A stretch of 37,472 nt of DNA from positions 1 through 37,472 of IMG/VR virus record IMGVR_UViG_3300035670_000651, one strand, 5' to 3'. Of the stretch, positions 8,060 through 15,719 are shown one piece after another. Positions within the stretch are counted from its first letter, which is position 1. The number at the start of each line of letters is the position of its first letter. Origin of the DNA: a virus. The notes under the pieces were generated by a model. The model was not told where the DNA came from, did no database searches, and saw nothing but the letters and a program-made list of their open reading frames with translations. A program made the translations under genes and the position numbers.

Positions 8060-8072
8060 TTTATTACCTTTG
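8041..8072 (+). promoter_or_regulatory. Bacteroidota-type promoter for the replication cassette
   Basis: TTTG at 8041-8044, 20 nt spacer, then TACCTTTG at 8065-8072, a perfect match to TTTG-N19-20-TAnnTTTG. Transcription would start near 8079, leaving a leader of about 155 nt before ATG 8235. It lies in the largest open control region of the + strand module. Confidence 0.75.
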
Positions 8073-8165
8073 TAAAGGTAGTTTTTTAAAAATATGTAAC
8101 GTATATTCGTAAAAGCCGTTATGAATTACAAATTTTATTTTTCTTTGATTTTTTAGGTGGAACAG

Positions 8166-8218
8166 CAGGTAGGGGGAGTAGAGGCGGCTTACTCGAAACC
8201 CCTGCCTGTATGTTTTTT
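8166..8218 (+). terminator. GC-rich hairpin with T tract in the initiator leader (attenuator or small-RNA end)
   Basis: CAGGTAGGGG (8166-8175) pairs with CCCCTGCCTG (8199-8208), with one G-T wobble, and GAGTA (8176-8180) pairs with TACTC (8190-8194) inside it, leaving a GAAA bulge. Six Ts follow at 8213-8218. It is the most GC-rich spot in the area and sits between the promoter at 8041-8072 and ATG 8235. It would end a transcript of about 140 nt, or act as an attenuator for the initiator gene. Confidence 0.6.
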
Positions 8219-8234
8219 AAAAATCATAAAAACT

Positions 8235-9086
8235 ATGAATAAAAAAATATTCGTTATTGAACTACTATCAAGTGATTCGTTTTTGGTAGTAAACAAAAAT
8301 CTCTTAAAGTATTTTGGCCCTGATACAATTATATTCTTATCGAATTTAGTTGATAAATTTAAGTATTTTGATTCAAAAAATGAATTAAAAGATAATGAAT
8401 TGTTCTATTTAACCCACGAAAAACAAATGGATGATATAGGATTTGATGAACGTACAATTCGTAAATGCAAATCCAAATTAAAAATTGAAAATATAATTGA
8501 AACCAAATTGATAGGTATTCCACCAAAAGAATATTATAAAATTCAATGGGAAAATATAGCAGAAATAATACAAAATAGTGTAAGGGATAAGGGTACGGAT
8601 TCTGTAAGGGATAAGGGTACGGATTCTGTAAGGGATAAGGGTACGGATTCTGTAACCCTTAATAATAATAACAAATATAATAATAAAAACAAAGTTTATA
8701 AAAACAAAGTTGCAGAGCAACTTATTTGCGCAAACAGCAACAATTCAATTACCCAAAGTAAATTCGATACTTTTTGGCACTTATACCCAAATAAAGCTGG
8801 AAAAGGAGCTGCCGTGACCGCATGGAATAAAATTTGTAATCGCCAAAACGGGCAACGCCCGACTTGGGAAGAAATTGAAAATGCAATTTTAGAACAGAAA
8901 AAATCAAAACAATGGCAAGACCGGCAATATATTCCACACGCCTCAACGTGGCTAAACCAAAGCCGGTGGCTTGATGATCCAAAATATATGAATGGATTTT
9001 CAAAAGATGAACCTGTTACAAGAACACGAACAGTAGGATATGTTGGTGACACACCACTAAAATACAAAAGAGCAAAATCAGTATGA
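8235..9086 (+). CDS. Replication initiator / replisome organiser with in-gene repeats
   Basis: 283 residues from ATG 8235; the longer GTG-started frame (8157) would run through the leader hairpin and is rejected. Residues 1-110 look like a winged helix (DDIGFDERTIRKCKSKL as recognition region). Residues 115-138 are three copies of SVRDKGTD, then an Asn/Lys-rich linker. From about 177 comes the FDTFWHLYPNKAGKGAA ... YIPHASTWLNQSRW module found at the C-termini of many phage O-like or DnaD-like replication proteins. Such proteins bind the origin inside their own gene and recruit helicase loaders; here a DnaC-like loader follows with a 4-nt overlap. The tail is basic (KYKRAKSV). Confidence 0.8.
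   Translation: MNKKIFVIELLSSDSFLVVNKNLLKYFGPDTIIFLSNLVDKFKYFDSKNELKDNELFYLTHEKQMDDIGFDERTIRKCKSKLKIENIIETKLIGIPPKEYYKIQWENIAEIIQNSVRDKGTDSVRDKGTDSVRDKGTDSVTLNNNNKYNNKNKVYKNKVAEQLICANSNNSITQSKFDTFWHLYPNKAGKGAAVTAWNKICNRQNGQRPTWEEIENAILEQKKSKQWQDRQYIPHASTWLNQSRWLDDPKYMNGFSKDEPVTRTRTVGYVGDTPLKYKRAKSV
8580..8700 (+). repeat. Three perfect 24-bp repeats plus AT-rich tract: candidate replication origin
   Basis: The unit GTAAGGGATAAGGGTACGGA + TTCT is repeated exactly at 8580-8603, 8604-8627 and 8628-8651. TAAGGGT (8636-8642) and ACCCTTA (8655-8661) then form an inverted repeat, and a nearly pure A/T tract follows to about 8700. Iterons plus an AT-rich unwinding region inside the initiator gene is the lambda O/ori arrangement. 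The repeats encode a linker, so the protein tolerates them. Origin function is inferred. Confidence 0.6.
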
Positions 9087-9643
9087 GAACTGAAGAAAAC
9101 TTTCAAAAAGTATGGTTTGAACAAGCCCTGCAAAAGTTTCCACCACGATTGCAAAGGGATTTAAAGAATATTACTTTCCCTAAAGATTTACAATCTGGTG
9201 AAGCTAAAAGCACATTCATTTATGGTGGTATTGCTACCGGCAAAACTGTCCGTGCCTGTTTTATGATGTTACAGGAAATAAAACATATTTATTTAAACGA
9301 ATTACAGGTTTTAAATTCAATTCTTTTTGTATCTTTCCCTGATTTATTTGCTGAAATAAAAGATACATTCAATGATTCTACCAAAAAGGAAAGTACAATT
9401 ATGAATAGGTATATGAATGCACACTTACTTGTTTTGGATGATTTTCTTACTACAAGACCTACTGAATGGGTAATGGATATTCTATATCATTTAATAAATC
9501 ATAGGTATGATTATATGTTGAAAACAATTATAACCTGTAATTTAAGTTTGGAAGAACTTGAAAAAAAGTTAGGTGATCAGCGTATTACCAGCAGGATTGA
9601 CAGAATGTGTGAGATTGAACGCAAAGATAAAAACTGGAAATGA
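9083..9643 (+). CDS. DnaC-like helicase loader (AAA+ ATPase)
   Basis: 186 residues with Walker A GGIATGKT (48-55), Walker B LLVLDD (115-120), sensor I TCN (151-153) and an arginine-finger region GDQRITSRIDR. Short DnaC/DnaI-type proteins of this kind place the replicative helicase on DNA at the origin. It overlaps the initiator gene by 4 nt and is in the same unit as the DnaB gene, which supports the role. It lacks a long N-terminal helicase-binding domain, having only about 40 residues before the ATPase. Confidence 0.87.
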   Translation: MRTEENFQKVWFEQALQKFPPRLQRDLKNITFPKDLQSGEAKSTFIYGGIATGKTVRACFMMLQEIKHIYLNELQVLNSILFVSFPDLFAEIKDTFNDSTKKESTIMNRYMNAHLLVLDDFLTTRPTEWVMDILYHLINHRYDYMLKTIITCNLSLEELEKKLGDQRITSRIDRMCEIERKDKNWK

Positions 9644-10563
9644 AAGAATTGATTTCAACAAAAGAATTGAATGCACGTATTGGTTGGACTTTAGAACAAA
9701 AGATTGATCATGCTTTGTATATTATTGATGCTTTTAATGCAAAGCATCCAAAAAGCACAATTTCATTTAGTGGTGGTTTGGATTCAACTGTAATGTTACA
9801 TTTAATTCGTATAGTTGATAAAAACAAAAAAGGAATATTTGTGAATACAACTAATGAACATTCTGAAATAGTTAAATTTGTCAAAGAACAAGATAATGTT
9901 GATATTATTATGCCAAAAATAACTTTTACTAAAATAGTAGAACAGCATGGATTTCCATTGATAAGTAAAAAAGTTGCAGGAATGATTGAAGCATACAGAG
10001 ATCCTTTAAGGATTAATGAAGCATCCAAAAGATTATTTTTAACAGGAAAAACAAAAGATGGGCATAATTCAAGAACATTTATTATCCCTGAAAAATGGCT
10101 TTATTTACTGAAAGCTCCTTTTGATGTTACAGCAAAATGTTGTTATTACTTAAAGAAAAAACCATTGAGGCCATATAAAAAAGATGGAACTTTTGTAGGG
10201 ACTAAAGCAACAGATAGCAGACTTAGAATGATTAGTTATCAAAAAATTGGTTGTATAAATGAAAAAATAAATGTTTGCACACCACTTTCAATATGGACAA
10301 GGGAAGATGTGGTAAAATTCATAAAGCAGAATAATATACCGTACTCAAGTATTTATGATAATGGGGAAGTTTCTACTGGTTGTGCTTATTGTGGATTTGG
10401 TATGCAATTTGATATAACAAGATTCAGAAGATTAAAAGAAAGAGAGCCTAAAAGATATGAAATAATGATGAATATTAAAAACAATGGTATTCCTTATAAA
10501 GATGCTATACAAATGGTTTTCAAACGTACCTGTCATTTACAACCAACATTCTTTGATATATGA
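9640..10563 (+). CDS. PAPS-reductase-family protein (PP-loop, adenine nucleotide alpha hydrolase fold)
   Basis: 307 residues. PP-loop SGGLDS at 44-49 binds ATP/PAPS-like nucleotides. Cysteines C167-C168 (AKCCYYLKKKP) and C248/C251 (GCAYCGFG) could hold an iron-sulfur cluster, and GTKATDSRLR matches the conserved G-x-R/K-A-x-E/D-S region. Such genes are frequent in phages, often next to replication genes, and are related to CysH and to DndC of DNA phosphorothioation; no dnd partners are visible here. The substrate cannot be read from sequence. It sits between loader and helicase with 4-nt overlaps on both sides, so it is expressed with them. Confidence 0.8.
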   Translation: MKELISTKELNARIGWTLEQKIDHALYIIDAFNAKHPKSTISFSGGLDSTVMLHLIRIVDKNKKGIFVNTTNEHSEIVKFVKEQDNVDIIMPKITFTKIVEQHGFPLISKKVAGMIEAYRDPLRINEASKRLFLTGKTKDGHNSRTFIIPEKWLYLLKAPFDVTAKCCYYLKKKPLRPYKKDGTFVGTKATDSRLRMISYQKIGCINEKINVCTPLSIWTREDVVKFIKQNNIPYSSIYDNGEVSTGCAYCGFGMQFDITRFRRLKEREPKRYEIMMNIKNNGIPYKDAIQMVFKRTCHLQPTFFDI

Positions 10564-13340
10564 TTGAAAGGAAAATATTGATAGGGCTAATCACCCAAAC
10601 AGAATATTTACGACAAATAAAATCTGAGTGGAATTCTGATTTTATTGAAAGTGCTACTGCAAAGTTGATAGCAGGGTGGTGCTGGGAATATTTTAATGAG
10701 TTCAGTAAAGCACCTTTAAGGGATATTGAAACAATTTACATAGATAAATTAAAAAAAGGAATTGACAAATCATTAGCCAAAGAAATTGAAGAAGAAATTT
10801 TACCTAACTTATCAGATGAATATGAAAATGGTGAGGTGAATGTTAAGTACCTTATCAAACAAACAAAAAAGTATTTTAAAGAACGGCAAATAACTATTCA
10901 TTCAGAAGTAATAGATCAATTACTTTCAAAACACAAAATTGATGAAGCAGTACAGGTAGCACAGGATTTTAAAATAGTTTCAGAAGTTGAAGATGATGAA
11001 ATTGATTTAAGCAAACCAGAAGTTTTAGCAAAAATAGATAGTGCTTTTGACACAGAATATCAAAATGTAATAAGTTTTCCCGGTGCTTTGGGTGAGTTTT
11101 GGAATGACCAGTTAGTTCGTGGTGCTTTAGTAGGAATACTTGCTCCAGAAAAGAGGGGGAAGTGCCTACCGGGAAGCCAGAAAATTCTTATGTCAACAGG
11201 AGAGGAATTAACAATAGATAGAATAATTAAATTTGGCAGAAGGGATATTATTTCTTTTGATGAAATTAATCAAATTTTTGTTAAAACAAAAATATCTGAT
11301 ATTTATTATAATGGGACGAAAAAAATATATAAAGTTACAACTAAAACAGGAAGGCAAGTTATTACAACTTATAATCATCCATATTTAACTCCTAATGGAT
11401 GGATTGAACTTTCTGATTTGAAGTTAAATGATTTTATAGCTGTTCCTAAAAGAATTGATATTTTTGGTAATTTAGAGTTACCAGAACATTATATAAAATT
11501 AATTGCTTATTTTATTGCTGATGGTTGTACTGGTGAAAAGTTATATGGTAACACAAAATGTAAATATATTGGGTTTACTTGTGAAGATAATGCTATGCGT
11601 AAAGATTTTGTTGAATGTATTGACAAAATGGGGTGTGAAACATCTTGGAATGGAATTGATTGCAGAGTAATAAATTCAAGAGAAAATAGAGGAAAGCACG
11701 ATAAGAATTTTGTTTTGCCTTTTCTAAAAAAGTATAAAATATTTAATAAACTATCTTATCATAAGAGAATACCAGTTTCAATTTTTAAATTGAATAAAGA
11801 GCAACTATCATTATTTTTAAGTATTCTGTTTTCATGTGATGGTTGGATTAATAAAGATGGATCAGAAATTGGGTTTTGTGTTGCTAATGAAATCTTATGC
11901 AGACAAGTCCAATCATTACTTATTAAATTTGGAATTGTTTCTTGTCTCAAATTTAAAAAAAATAATAAAGCAAATGCTTGGAGTTTAACTATACGTGATT
12001 ATGAAAACATAATCCTTTTTATTAAAGAAATAGGGTTTAAGTTTGAAAATGCTGTTAAATGTGAAAAAGCAATAAAAAATAAAAAACCTATTTATAAATC
12101 ATTTCTTGATAAATTTCCTTATAAAATAGCGAAAGATTTTCATGATGAAGTGCAGATCGAAATTAAAAATACGGGTACAATTTTTAAAAAAGCAGGGACA
12201 ATCAGGGAACAAGTTATTAAAAAGAAACCATTAATGAGACAATCTTTTTCTGAAGTTAAAGACACAAAAACAGGAAATAAATATTTCAATTCTGTATTAT
12301 TATGGGATGAAATTACTAAAATTGAATATTTAGGAAAAGAAAAAACGTATGATTTGACTGTTGAAAAACACCATAATTTTATAGCCGAAAATATATTAGT
12401 GCATAATACCTTTATGCTATTAGAATTTATGATGAGGGCATATTTACAAAAACGAAAAGTTGCATTTTTTCAGGCTGGTGACATGACTGAAAAGCAACAG
12501 ATAATGCGAATATGTATTTACCTTGCAAAGCGTTCAAACCTTGAAAAATATTGTGGTGTAAAGTATATTCCAGTGCAGGATTGTGTAAAGAATCAAACTG
12601 ATACCTGTAACAAAAAGATCAGGGAATGTAATTTTGGTATCTTTAATGAAGATGAACTTGAGGTAAGAACCAAAACCACAATGGAAAAATTGATTCAGGC
12701 GTATGAAGACAATCCAGCGTACAAACCATGTTATAATTGTGTTGAGTGGTATAAGAAAAAATTTGGTGCTGTATGGGTTAAAAAAGAAGAAATTAAAGTA
12801 CCTTTGTCTGCAAAGGTGAGCAAAAAACTTGTAGAACGATTTTTTATTAAAACCAAAAGAAGTATTAAAATATCAACTCACGTGAACGGAACATTAACCA
12901 TTTCAAAAATAAATTCAGTATTAAAAAGGTGGAAAACAGAAAATGATTTTGTGCCTGATATAATCCTTATTGATTACGGTGATTTGATTGTACCTGAAAT
13001 ACGTGGTGAATTCAGACATCAACAAAACGACATTTGGAAAAAGTTTCGTGGTCTGTCACAGGAAGGAGATTGTTTGGTGGTAGTGCCTACTCAGGCTGAT
13101 TCTGAAAGCTATACTAAGGACAGGTTAGGGTTAAGTAACTTTAATGAGGATAAACGCAAATATGGGCACGTCACAGCCATGTATGGGCTTAATCAGGACG
13201 TAAGTGGCAGGGAAAAAGAAATTGGCATAATGCGTATTAACAAAATTGTAGTCCGTGAAGGTGATTTTCATGCCACACATGAAGTTAATGTTTTGCAAAG
13301 GTTAGAAATAGGAAGACCATTTTTAGGGTCATTCTTTTAA
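10560..13340 (+). CDS. DnaB-type replicative helicase precursor, intein-interrupted
   Basis: 926-residue precursor; removal of the 415-residue intein gives a 511-residue helicase. The split Walker A is APEKRGK | T, restored by splicing. Walker B is IILIDYGD, and IIV/VVVPTQAD follows as motif 3. Between Walker A and B lies a Cys-rich insert (DCVKNQTDTC, IRECNF, CYNCVEW) that probably binds zinc, as in other phage DnaB proteins. The N-terminal 150 residues are the helical collar-type domain. It would unwind the fork 5'-3' and contact the primase. ATGA overlap with the upstream gene; a tRNA follows at 13346. Confidence 0.9.
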   Translation: MIERKILIGLITQTEYLRQIKSEWNSDFIESATAKLIAGWCWEYFNEFSKAPLRDIETIYIDKLKKGIDKSLAKEIEEEILPNLSDEYENGEVNVKYLIKQTKKYFKERQITIHSEVIDQLLSKHKIDEAVQVAQDFKIVSEVEDDEIDLSKPEVLAKIDSAFDTEYQNVISFPGALGEFWNDQLVRGALVGILAPEKRGKCLPGSQKILMSTGEELTIDRIIKFGRRDIISFDEINQIFVKTKISDIYYNGTKKIYKVTTKTGRQVITTYNHPYLTPNGWIELSDLKLNDFIAVPKRIDIFGNLELPEHYIKLIAYFIADGCTGEKLYGNTKCKYIGFTCEDNAMRKDFVECIDKMGCETSWNGIDCRVINSRENRGKHDKNFVLPFLKKYKIFNKLSYHKRIPVSIFKLNKEQLSLFLSILFSCDGWINKDGSEIGFCVANEILCRQVQSLLIKFGIVSCLKFKKNNKANAWSLTIRDYENIILFIKEIGFKFENAVKCEKAIKNKKPIYKSFLDKFPYKIAKDFHDEVQIEIKNTGTIFKKAGTIREQVIKKKPLMRQSFSEVKDTKTGNKYFNSVLLWDEITKIEYLGKEKTYDLTVEKHHNFIAENILVHNTFMLLEFMMRAYLQKRKVAFFQAGDMTEKQQIMRICIYLAKRSNLEKYCGVKYIPVQDCVKNQTDTCNKKIRECNFGIFNEDELEVRTKTTMEKLIQAYEDNPAYKPCYNCVEWYKKKFGAVWVKKEEIKVPLSAKVSKKLVERFFIKTKRSIKISTHVNGTLTISKINSVLKRWKTENDFVPDIILIDYGDLIVPEIRGEFRHQQNDIWKKFRGLSQEGDCLVVVPTQADSESYTKDRLGLSNFNEDKRKYGHVTAMYGLNQDVSGREKEIGIMRINKIVVREGDFHATHEVNVLQRLEIGRPFLGSFF
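11163..12407 (+). mobile_element. Intein with LAGLIDADG endonuclease in the DnaB P-loop
   Basis: Residues 202-616 of the precursor (415 aa). Block A starts CLPGSQKI with Cys1; block B TTYNHPYLTPNGW has the conserved His; the endonuclease has paired LAGLIDADG motifs LIAYFIADGC and LSILFSCDGW; blocks F/G read YDLTVEKHHNFIAENI and end VHN, followed by Thr as +1 residue. Insertion is between Lys and Thr of the GKT P-loop, so unspliced protein cannot bind ATP. All splicing residues are present, so it should be active. Confidence 0.93.
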
Positions 13341-13345
13341 AAATA

Positions 13346-13419
13346 GGGTAAGTAGCTCAGTTGGTTAGAGCATCAGACCGATATTCTGAAGGTCGTAGGT
13401 TCGATGCCTACCTTACCCA
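13346..13419 (+). tRNA. tRNA-Ile (anticodon GAT), with C at position 33
   Basis: 74-nt cloverleaf: acceptor GGGTAAG/CTTACCC, D-arm GCTC-AGTTGGTTA-GAGC, anticodon stem TCAGA/TCTGA with loop CCGATAT, 5-nt variable region, T-arm GTAGG-TTCGATG-CCTAC, and A as discriminator. Anticodon GAT (13380-13382) reads AUU/AUC. The base before the anticodon is C rather than the near-universal U33. CCA is not encoded. It lies 5 nt after the DnaB stop codon, probably co-transcribed and processed. AUU/AUC codons are frequent in this AT-rich genome. Confidence 0.92.
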
Positions 13420-13420
13420 C

Positions 13421-13560
13421 AAAAAGGCAAGGAATACCAATGTTCGTAAGACTTGGGCGTTCTTTTAAATGTAATAGCAAATTTTTTCATACGTAGACAA
13501 AAATGGAAATATTCTTGAAAAATCCAAATTAAATTTCATGTTACTAATCCTTGCCTTTTT
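13421..13560 (+). ncRNA. Candidate structured non-coding RNA closed by a 13-bp long-range stem
   Basis: AAAAAGGCAAGGA (13421-13433) and TCCTTGCCTTTTT (13548-13560) are perfect complements 114 nt apart, and the 3' arm ends in a T run like a terminator. Pairing can continue past an A-A mismatch (TA/TA). Inside, CCAA...TTGG (near 13437-13456) and GTAA/TTAC with AATTT/AAATT give further helices. The only ATG-started ORF inside is 18 codons. The element fills the gap between the tRNA and the next gene. Structure is seen; a functional RNA is inferred. It could also be an unusual large-loop terminator. Confidence 0.45.
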
Positions 13561-13627
13561 ACTTTGAAAGTGCAGTTGCACCTAATATAAATTCTTTTAT
13601 TAATCAAATTTTTAAAAATTTTGACAA

Positions 13628-14656
13628 ATGGCAAAAAGTTTAACGAAAAAGGAACTTGTCAGTGCTTATAAAGAACTGGACAAGGAAATTGGGATTGAGC
13701 CCCCGATTGAGTATGATGAACTTTCTCTTGAAGAATTTGAGAAAGAACTCTATGACACAGTTACTGAACTTGTTGAGGAAGGTGACACATTCACAAAAGC
13801 TACTCAGGCTGTTTTTGATGCTTTAAATGCAAAGTATGGTGATGAAACTGAAGAAGAAGAAACTGAAGATGATGAACAGGAAGAAAATGAGGAAGATGAT
13901 GAAGAAGAAACTGAAGATGAGGATGATGAGGAAGAAGTAGAAGACGATGAGGATGAGGACGATGAGGAAGAAGATTTGACAGCTTTAGTAAAAAGCACAC
14001 CTAAAAGAGATGCTCTTTTAGCTTTGTTAAAAGAAAGGGATGAATTTAAAAAGGTTCGTAAAGCCCTTGCAAACGAAAAGAATGTATTTACTCTTAAAAA
14101 GCAAATGCTTAAAGCACTTGAAGGTGTAACACCTGTTGCTGAAGAAAAACCTGTTCAGAAAGGTAAAGTCACTGAAAAAGAAAAACCTGCAAAAAAGACA
14201 AAGGAAATTGTTGAAGAACCGGAAGAAGAAACCAATCCACTTATTGATGAAATCAATGAATTTGAAGATCGTGATGATTTACTTCTTTTTGTGAAGGAAA
14301 ATAAAGAATCTTTTAAAGGGATTGTAACAAAGGATTTTCCAACATTTAAAAAATTGAAAGTGGCTTTGCTTGAACATCTCGGTGTAAAAACAAAGATTAA
14401 AGGAACACATATTGTAAAAAATCCTTGTACTCTTCCACGTAATGTTGGTGTAATTGCTACCATCAAGAAAATTCTTGAGGATGCCGGTAAAGAAGGAGTG
14501 TCACGACAGGATATTCTTAAAAAATTGGCTAAGAAATTCCCTGATCGCCCGACAGAAGGCATGATTAAAACTGTTACTGCACAAGTTCCGGGACAGCTTA
14601 CTGTTCATGGTTTTGCCGTTATAAAGAACAAAGCTGGTTTATACGTAAAAAAGTAA
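13628..14656 (+). CDS. Acidic-linker protein with a C-terminal winged-helix-like domain
   Basis: 342 residues. N-terminal helices (1-75) lead into about 40 almost purely Asp/Glu residues (roughly 76-115), then Lys-rich helical segments, and a C-terminal 80-residue region (VGVIATIKKILEDAGKEG ... QDILKKLAKKFP) that looks like a winged helix. Two short repeated-looking modules, DLTALVKSTPKRDALLALL and EINEFEDRDDLLLFVKENK, may be related. It is flanked by the candidate RNA and a terminator, and just precedes the sliding clamp. Function unknown; a DNA-mimic or chromatin-like role is speculation. The acidic tract makes the opposite strand look like false Ser- or His-rich ORFs. Confidence 0.78.
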   Translation: MAKSLTKKELVSAYKELDKEIGIEPPIEYDELSLEEFEKELYDTVTELVEEGDTFTKATQAVFDALNAKYGDETEEEETEDDEQEENEEDDEEETEDEDDEEEVEDDEDEDDEEEDLTALVKSTPKRDALLALLKERDEFKKVRKALANEKNVFTLKKQMLKALEGVTPVAEEKPVQKGKVTEKEKPAKKTKEIVEEPEEETNPLIDEINEFEDRDDLLLFVKENKESFKGIVTKDFPTFKKLKVALLEHLGVKTKIKGTHIVKNPCTLPRNVGVIATIKKILEDAGKEGVSRQDILKKLAKKFPDRPTEGMIKTVTAQVPGQLTVHGFAVIKNKAGLYVKK

Positions 14657-14664
14657 TTTTAATT

Positions 14665-14704
14665 GAACACCTATCTAATCATAGGTAGGTGTTCTTTTAT
14701 TTTT
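14665..14704 (+). terminator. Rho-independent terminator before the sliding clamp gene
   Basis: GAACACCTATCT (14665-14676) pairs with AGGTAGGTGTTC (14683-14694) with one G-T wobble and a 6-nt loop, followed by TTTTATTTT. The clamp ATG is only a few bases further on, so either the clamp is expressed by read-through or this hairpin trims expression. Confidence 0.75.
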
Positions 14705-14708
14705 GTAT

Positions 14709-15719
14709 ATGAAAATAAATAAAAGTGAATTAAAAAAGGCTTTAGAAACAGTAAAGCCGGGATTAGCAAACCGTGAATCATTTGATCAGGCAACTTCATT
14801 TGCTTTTACAAATGGTTGTGTGGTTACTTACAATGATGAAATTTCAATATCACACCCTATCAGTATTGATATTGAAGGAGCTGTACAAGCAGAAGAATTG
14901 TACAAATTTATTGCTAAAGCAAGTACTGATGAAATTGAAATTGAAACTACTGATGATTCGATTACATTAAAGAGTGGCAGGGCAAAGGCTGGTTTCTTAC
15001 TTGCAAAGGAAATAAAATTACCACTGGAAGATGAAATTCTTAAAAAAGGTAAATGGACAGATTTGCCTGAAACATTCATTGTTTACTTACAATTTGCATC
15101 AATGAGTTGTTCGGTGAATTTAACTGATCCAAAACTAACTTGTGTTCATGTAAATAAAAAAGGATTCATTGAAAGTAGTGACAATCACAGAATTTTTCAT
15201 TATGATTTTGAAAAACCATTTGGTTTTAAAACATTCTTGATTCCACAATCTTCGGTGAGGGTAATTACAAAATTAAACCCTGTTAAAATAACTGATGGTA
15301 AAGGATGGGTTCATTTTAAAAATTCTGAAGGCACTGTAATTTCATGCAGGACTTTTAATGAAGAATATGTTGATACATCACCATTTTTAAAATTAGCTAA
15401 AGGTGGGACAAAACTAACATTTCCTGAAACATTAAGTGAAATTCTTGATAGGGCTATAATTTTTACTGAAGAAGAAAAAGTAATCAACAGTAGTGTTGAT
15501 ATTGAAATTCAGAATAAGAAACTTGTAGTCAAAAGCAAATCTGAAACTGCATGGTTTGAGGAAAGTGCAAGAATTAAATACGAAGGTGAAACATTGACTT
15601 TCACTATTGTGAATTACTTGTTAAAGGATATTCTTTCTTTAACAAATGGGGGCAGTATATTTGAAAAGATTTTGTTTTTTAAAGGAGAGAATTGGGTGTA
15701 CATAACATCTTTGAGATAA
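14709..15719 (+). CDS. DNA polymerase sliding clamp (DnaN-like)
   Basis: 336 residues from ATG 14709 (a TTG two codons upstream is less likely). The start KINKSELKKALETVKPGL and the pattern of three similar beta-alpha modules (FAFTNGCVVTYNDEISI; SDNHRIFHYDF; EEKVINSSVDIEI) match the bacterial beta clamp, though it is diverged and slightly shorter than the usual 365-375 aa. It would encircle DNA as a dimer and tether the PolA encoded two genes downstream, loaded by the ATPase at 20876. The stop shares one base with the next ATG (TAATG). Confidence 0.82.
   Translation: MKINKSELKKALETVKPGLANRESFDQATSFAFTNGCVVTYNDEISISHPISIDIEGAVQAEELYKFIAKASTDEIEIETTDDSITLKSGRAKAGFLLAKEIKLPLEDEILKKGKWTDLPETFIVYLQFASMSCSVNLTDPKLTCVHVNKKGFIESSDNHRIFHYDFEKPFGFKTFLIPQSSVRVITKLNPVKITDGKGWVHFKNSEGTVISCRTFNEEYVDTSPFLKLAKGGTKLTFPETLSEILDRAIIFTEEEKVINSSVDIEIQNKKLVVKSKSETAWFEESARIKYEGETLTFTIVNYLLKDILSLTNGGSIFEKILFFKGENWVYITSLR

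Noticed and set aside
8157-8234. GTG-initiated 26-residue N-terminal extension of the replication initiator
   Set aside because: It runs through the GC-rich hairpin and T tract; ATG 8235 has the A-rich lead typical here and gives a normal N-terminus.
8580-8651. The triple 24-bp repeat as a CRISPR array
   Set aside because: Units are contiguous without spacers and encode an in-frame peptide repeat.
8478-9154. Opposite-strand ORFs across the replication initiator gene
   Set aside because: They contain translated repeat mirrors (RIRTLIPY) and no recognisable domain, and lie fully under a well-supported gene.
13800-14000. Opposite-strand ORFs that look Ser-rich or His/Leu-rich
   Set aside because: They are the mirror images of the GAA/GAT repeats encoding the acidic tract; codon-biased artefacts with no start context.
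14698-14705. TATTTTTG as a -7 promoter element for the clamp gene
   Set aside because: It overlaps the T tract of the terminator, lacks a TTTG box at the right distance, and would give a leaderless transcript. Probably fortuitous.
15692-15718. TTG-initiated extension of the UDG-exonuclease gene
   Set aside because: It lies entirely inside the clamp gene end; the TAATG junction at 15719 gives a natural start.
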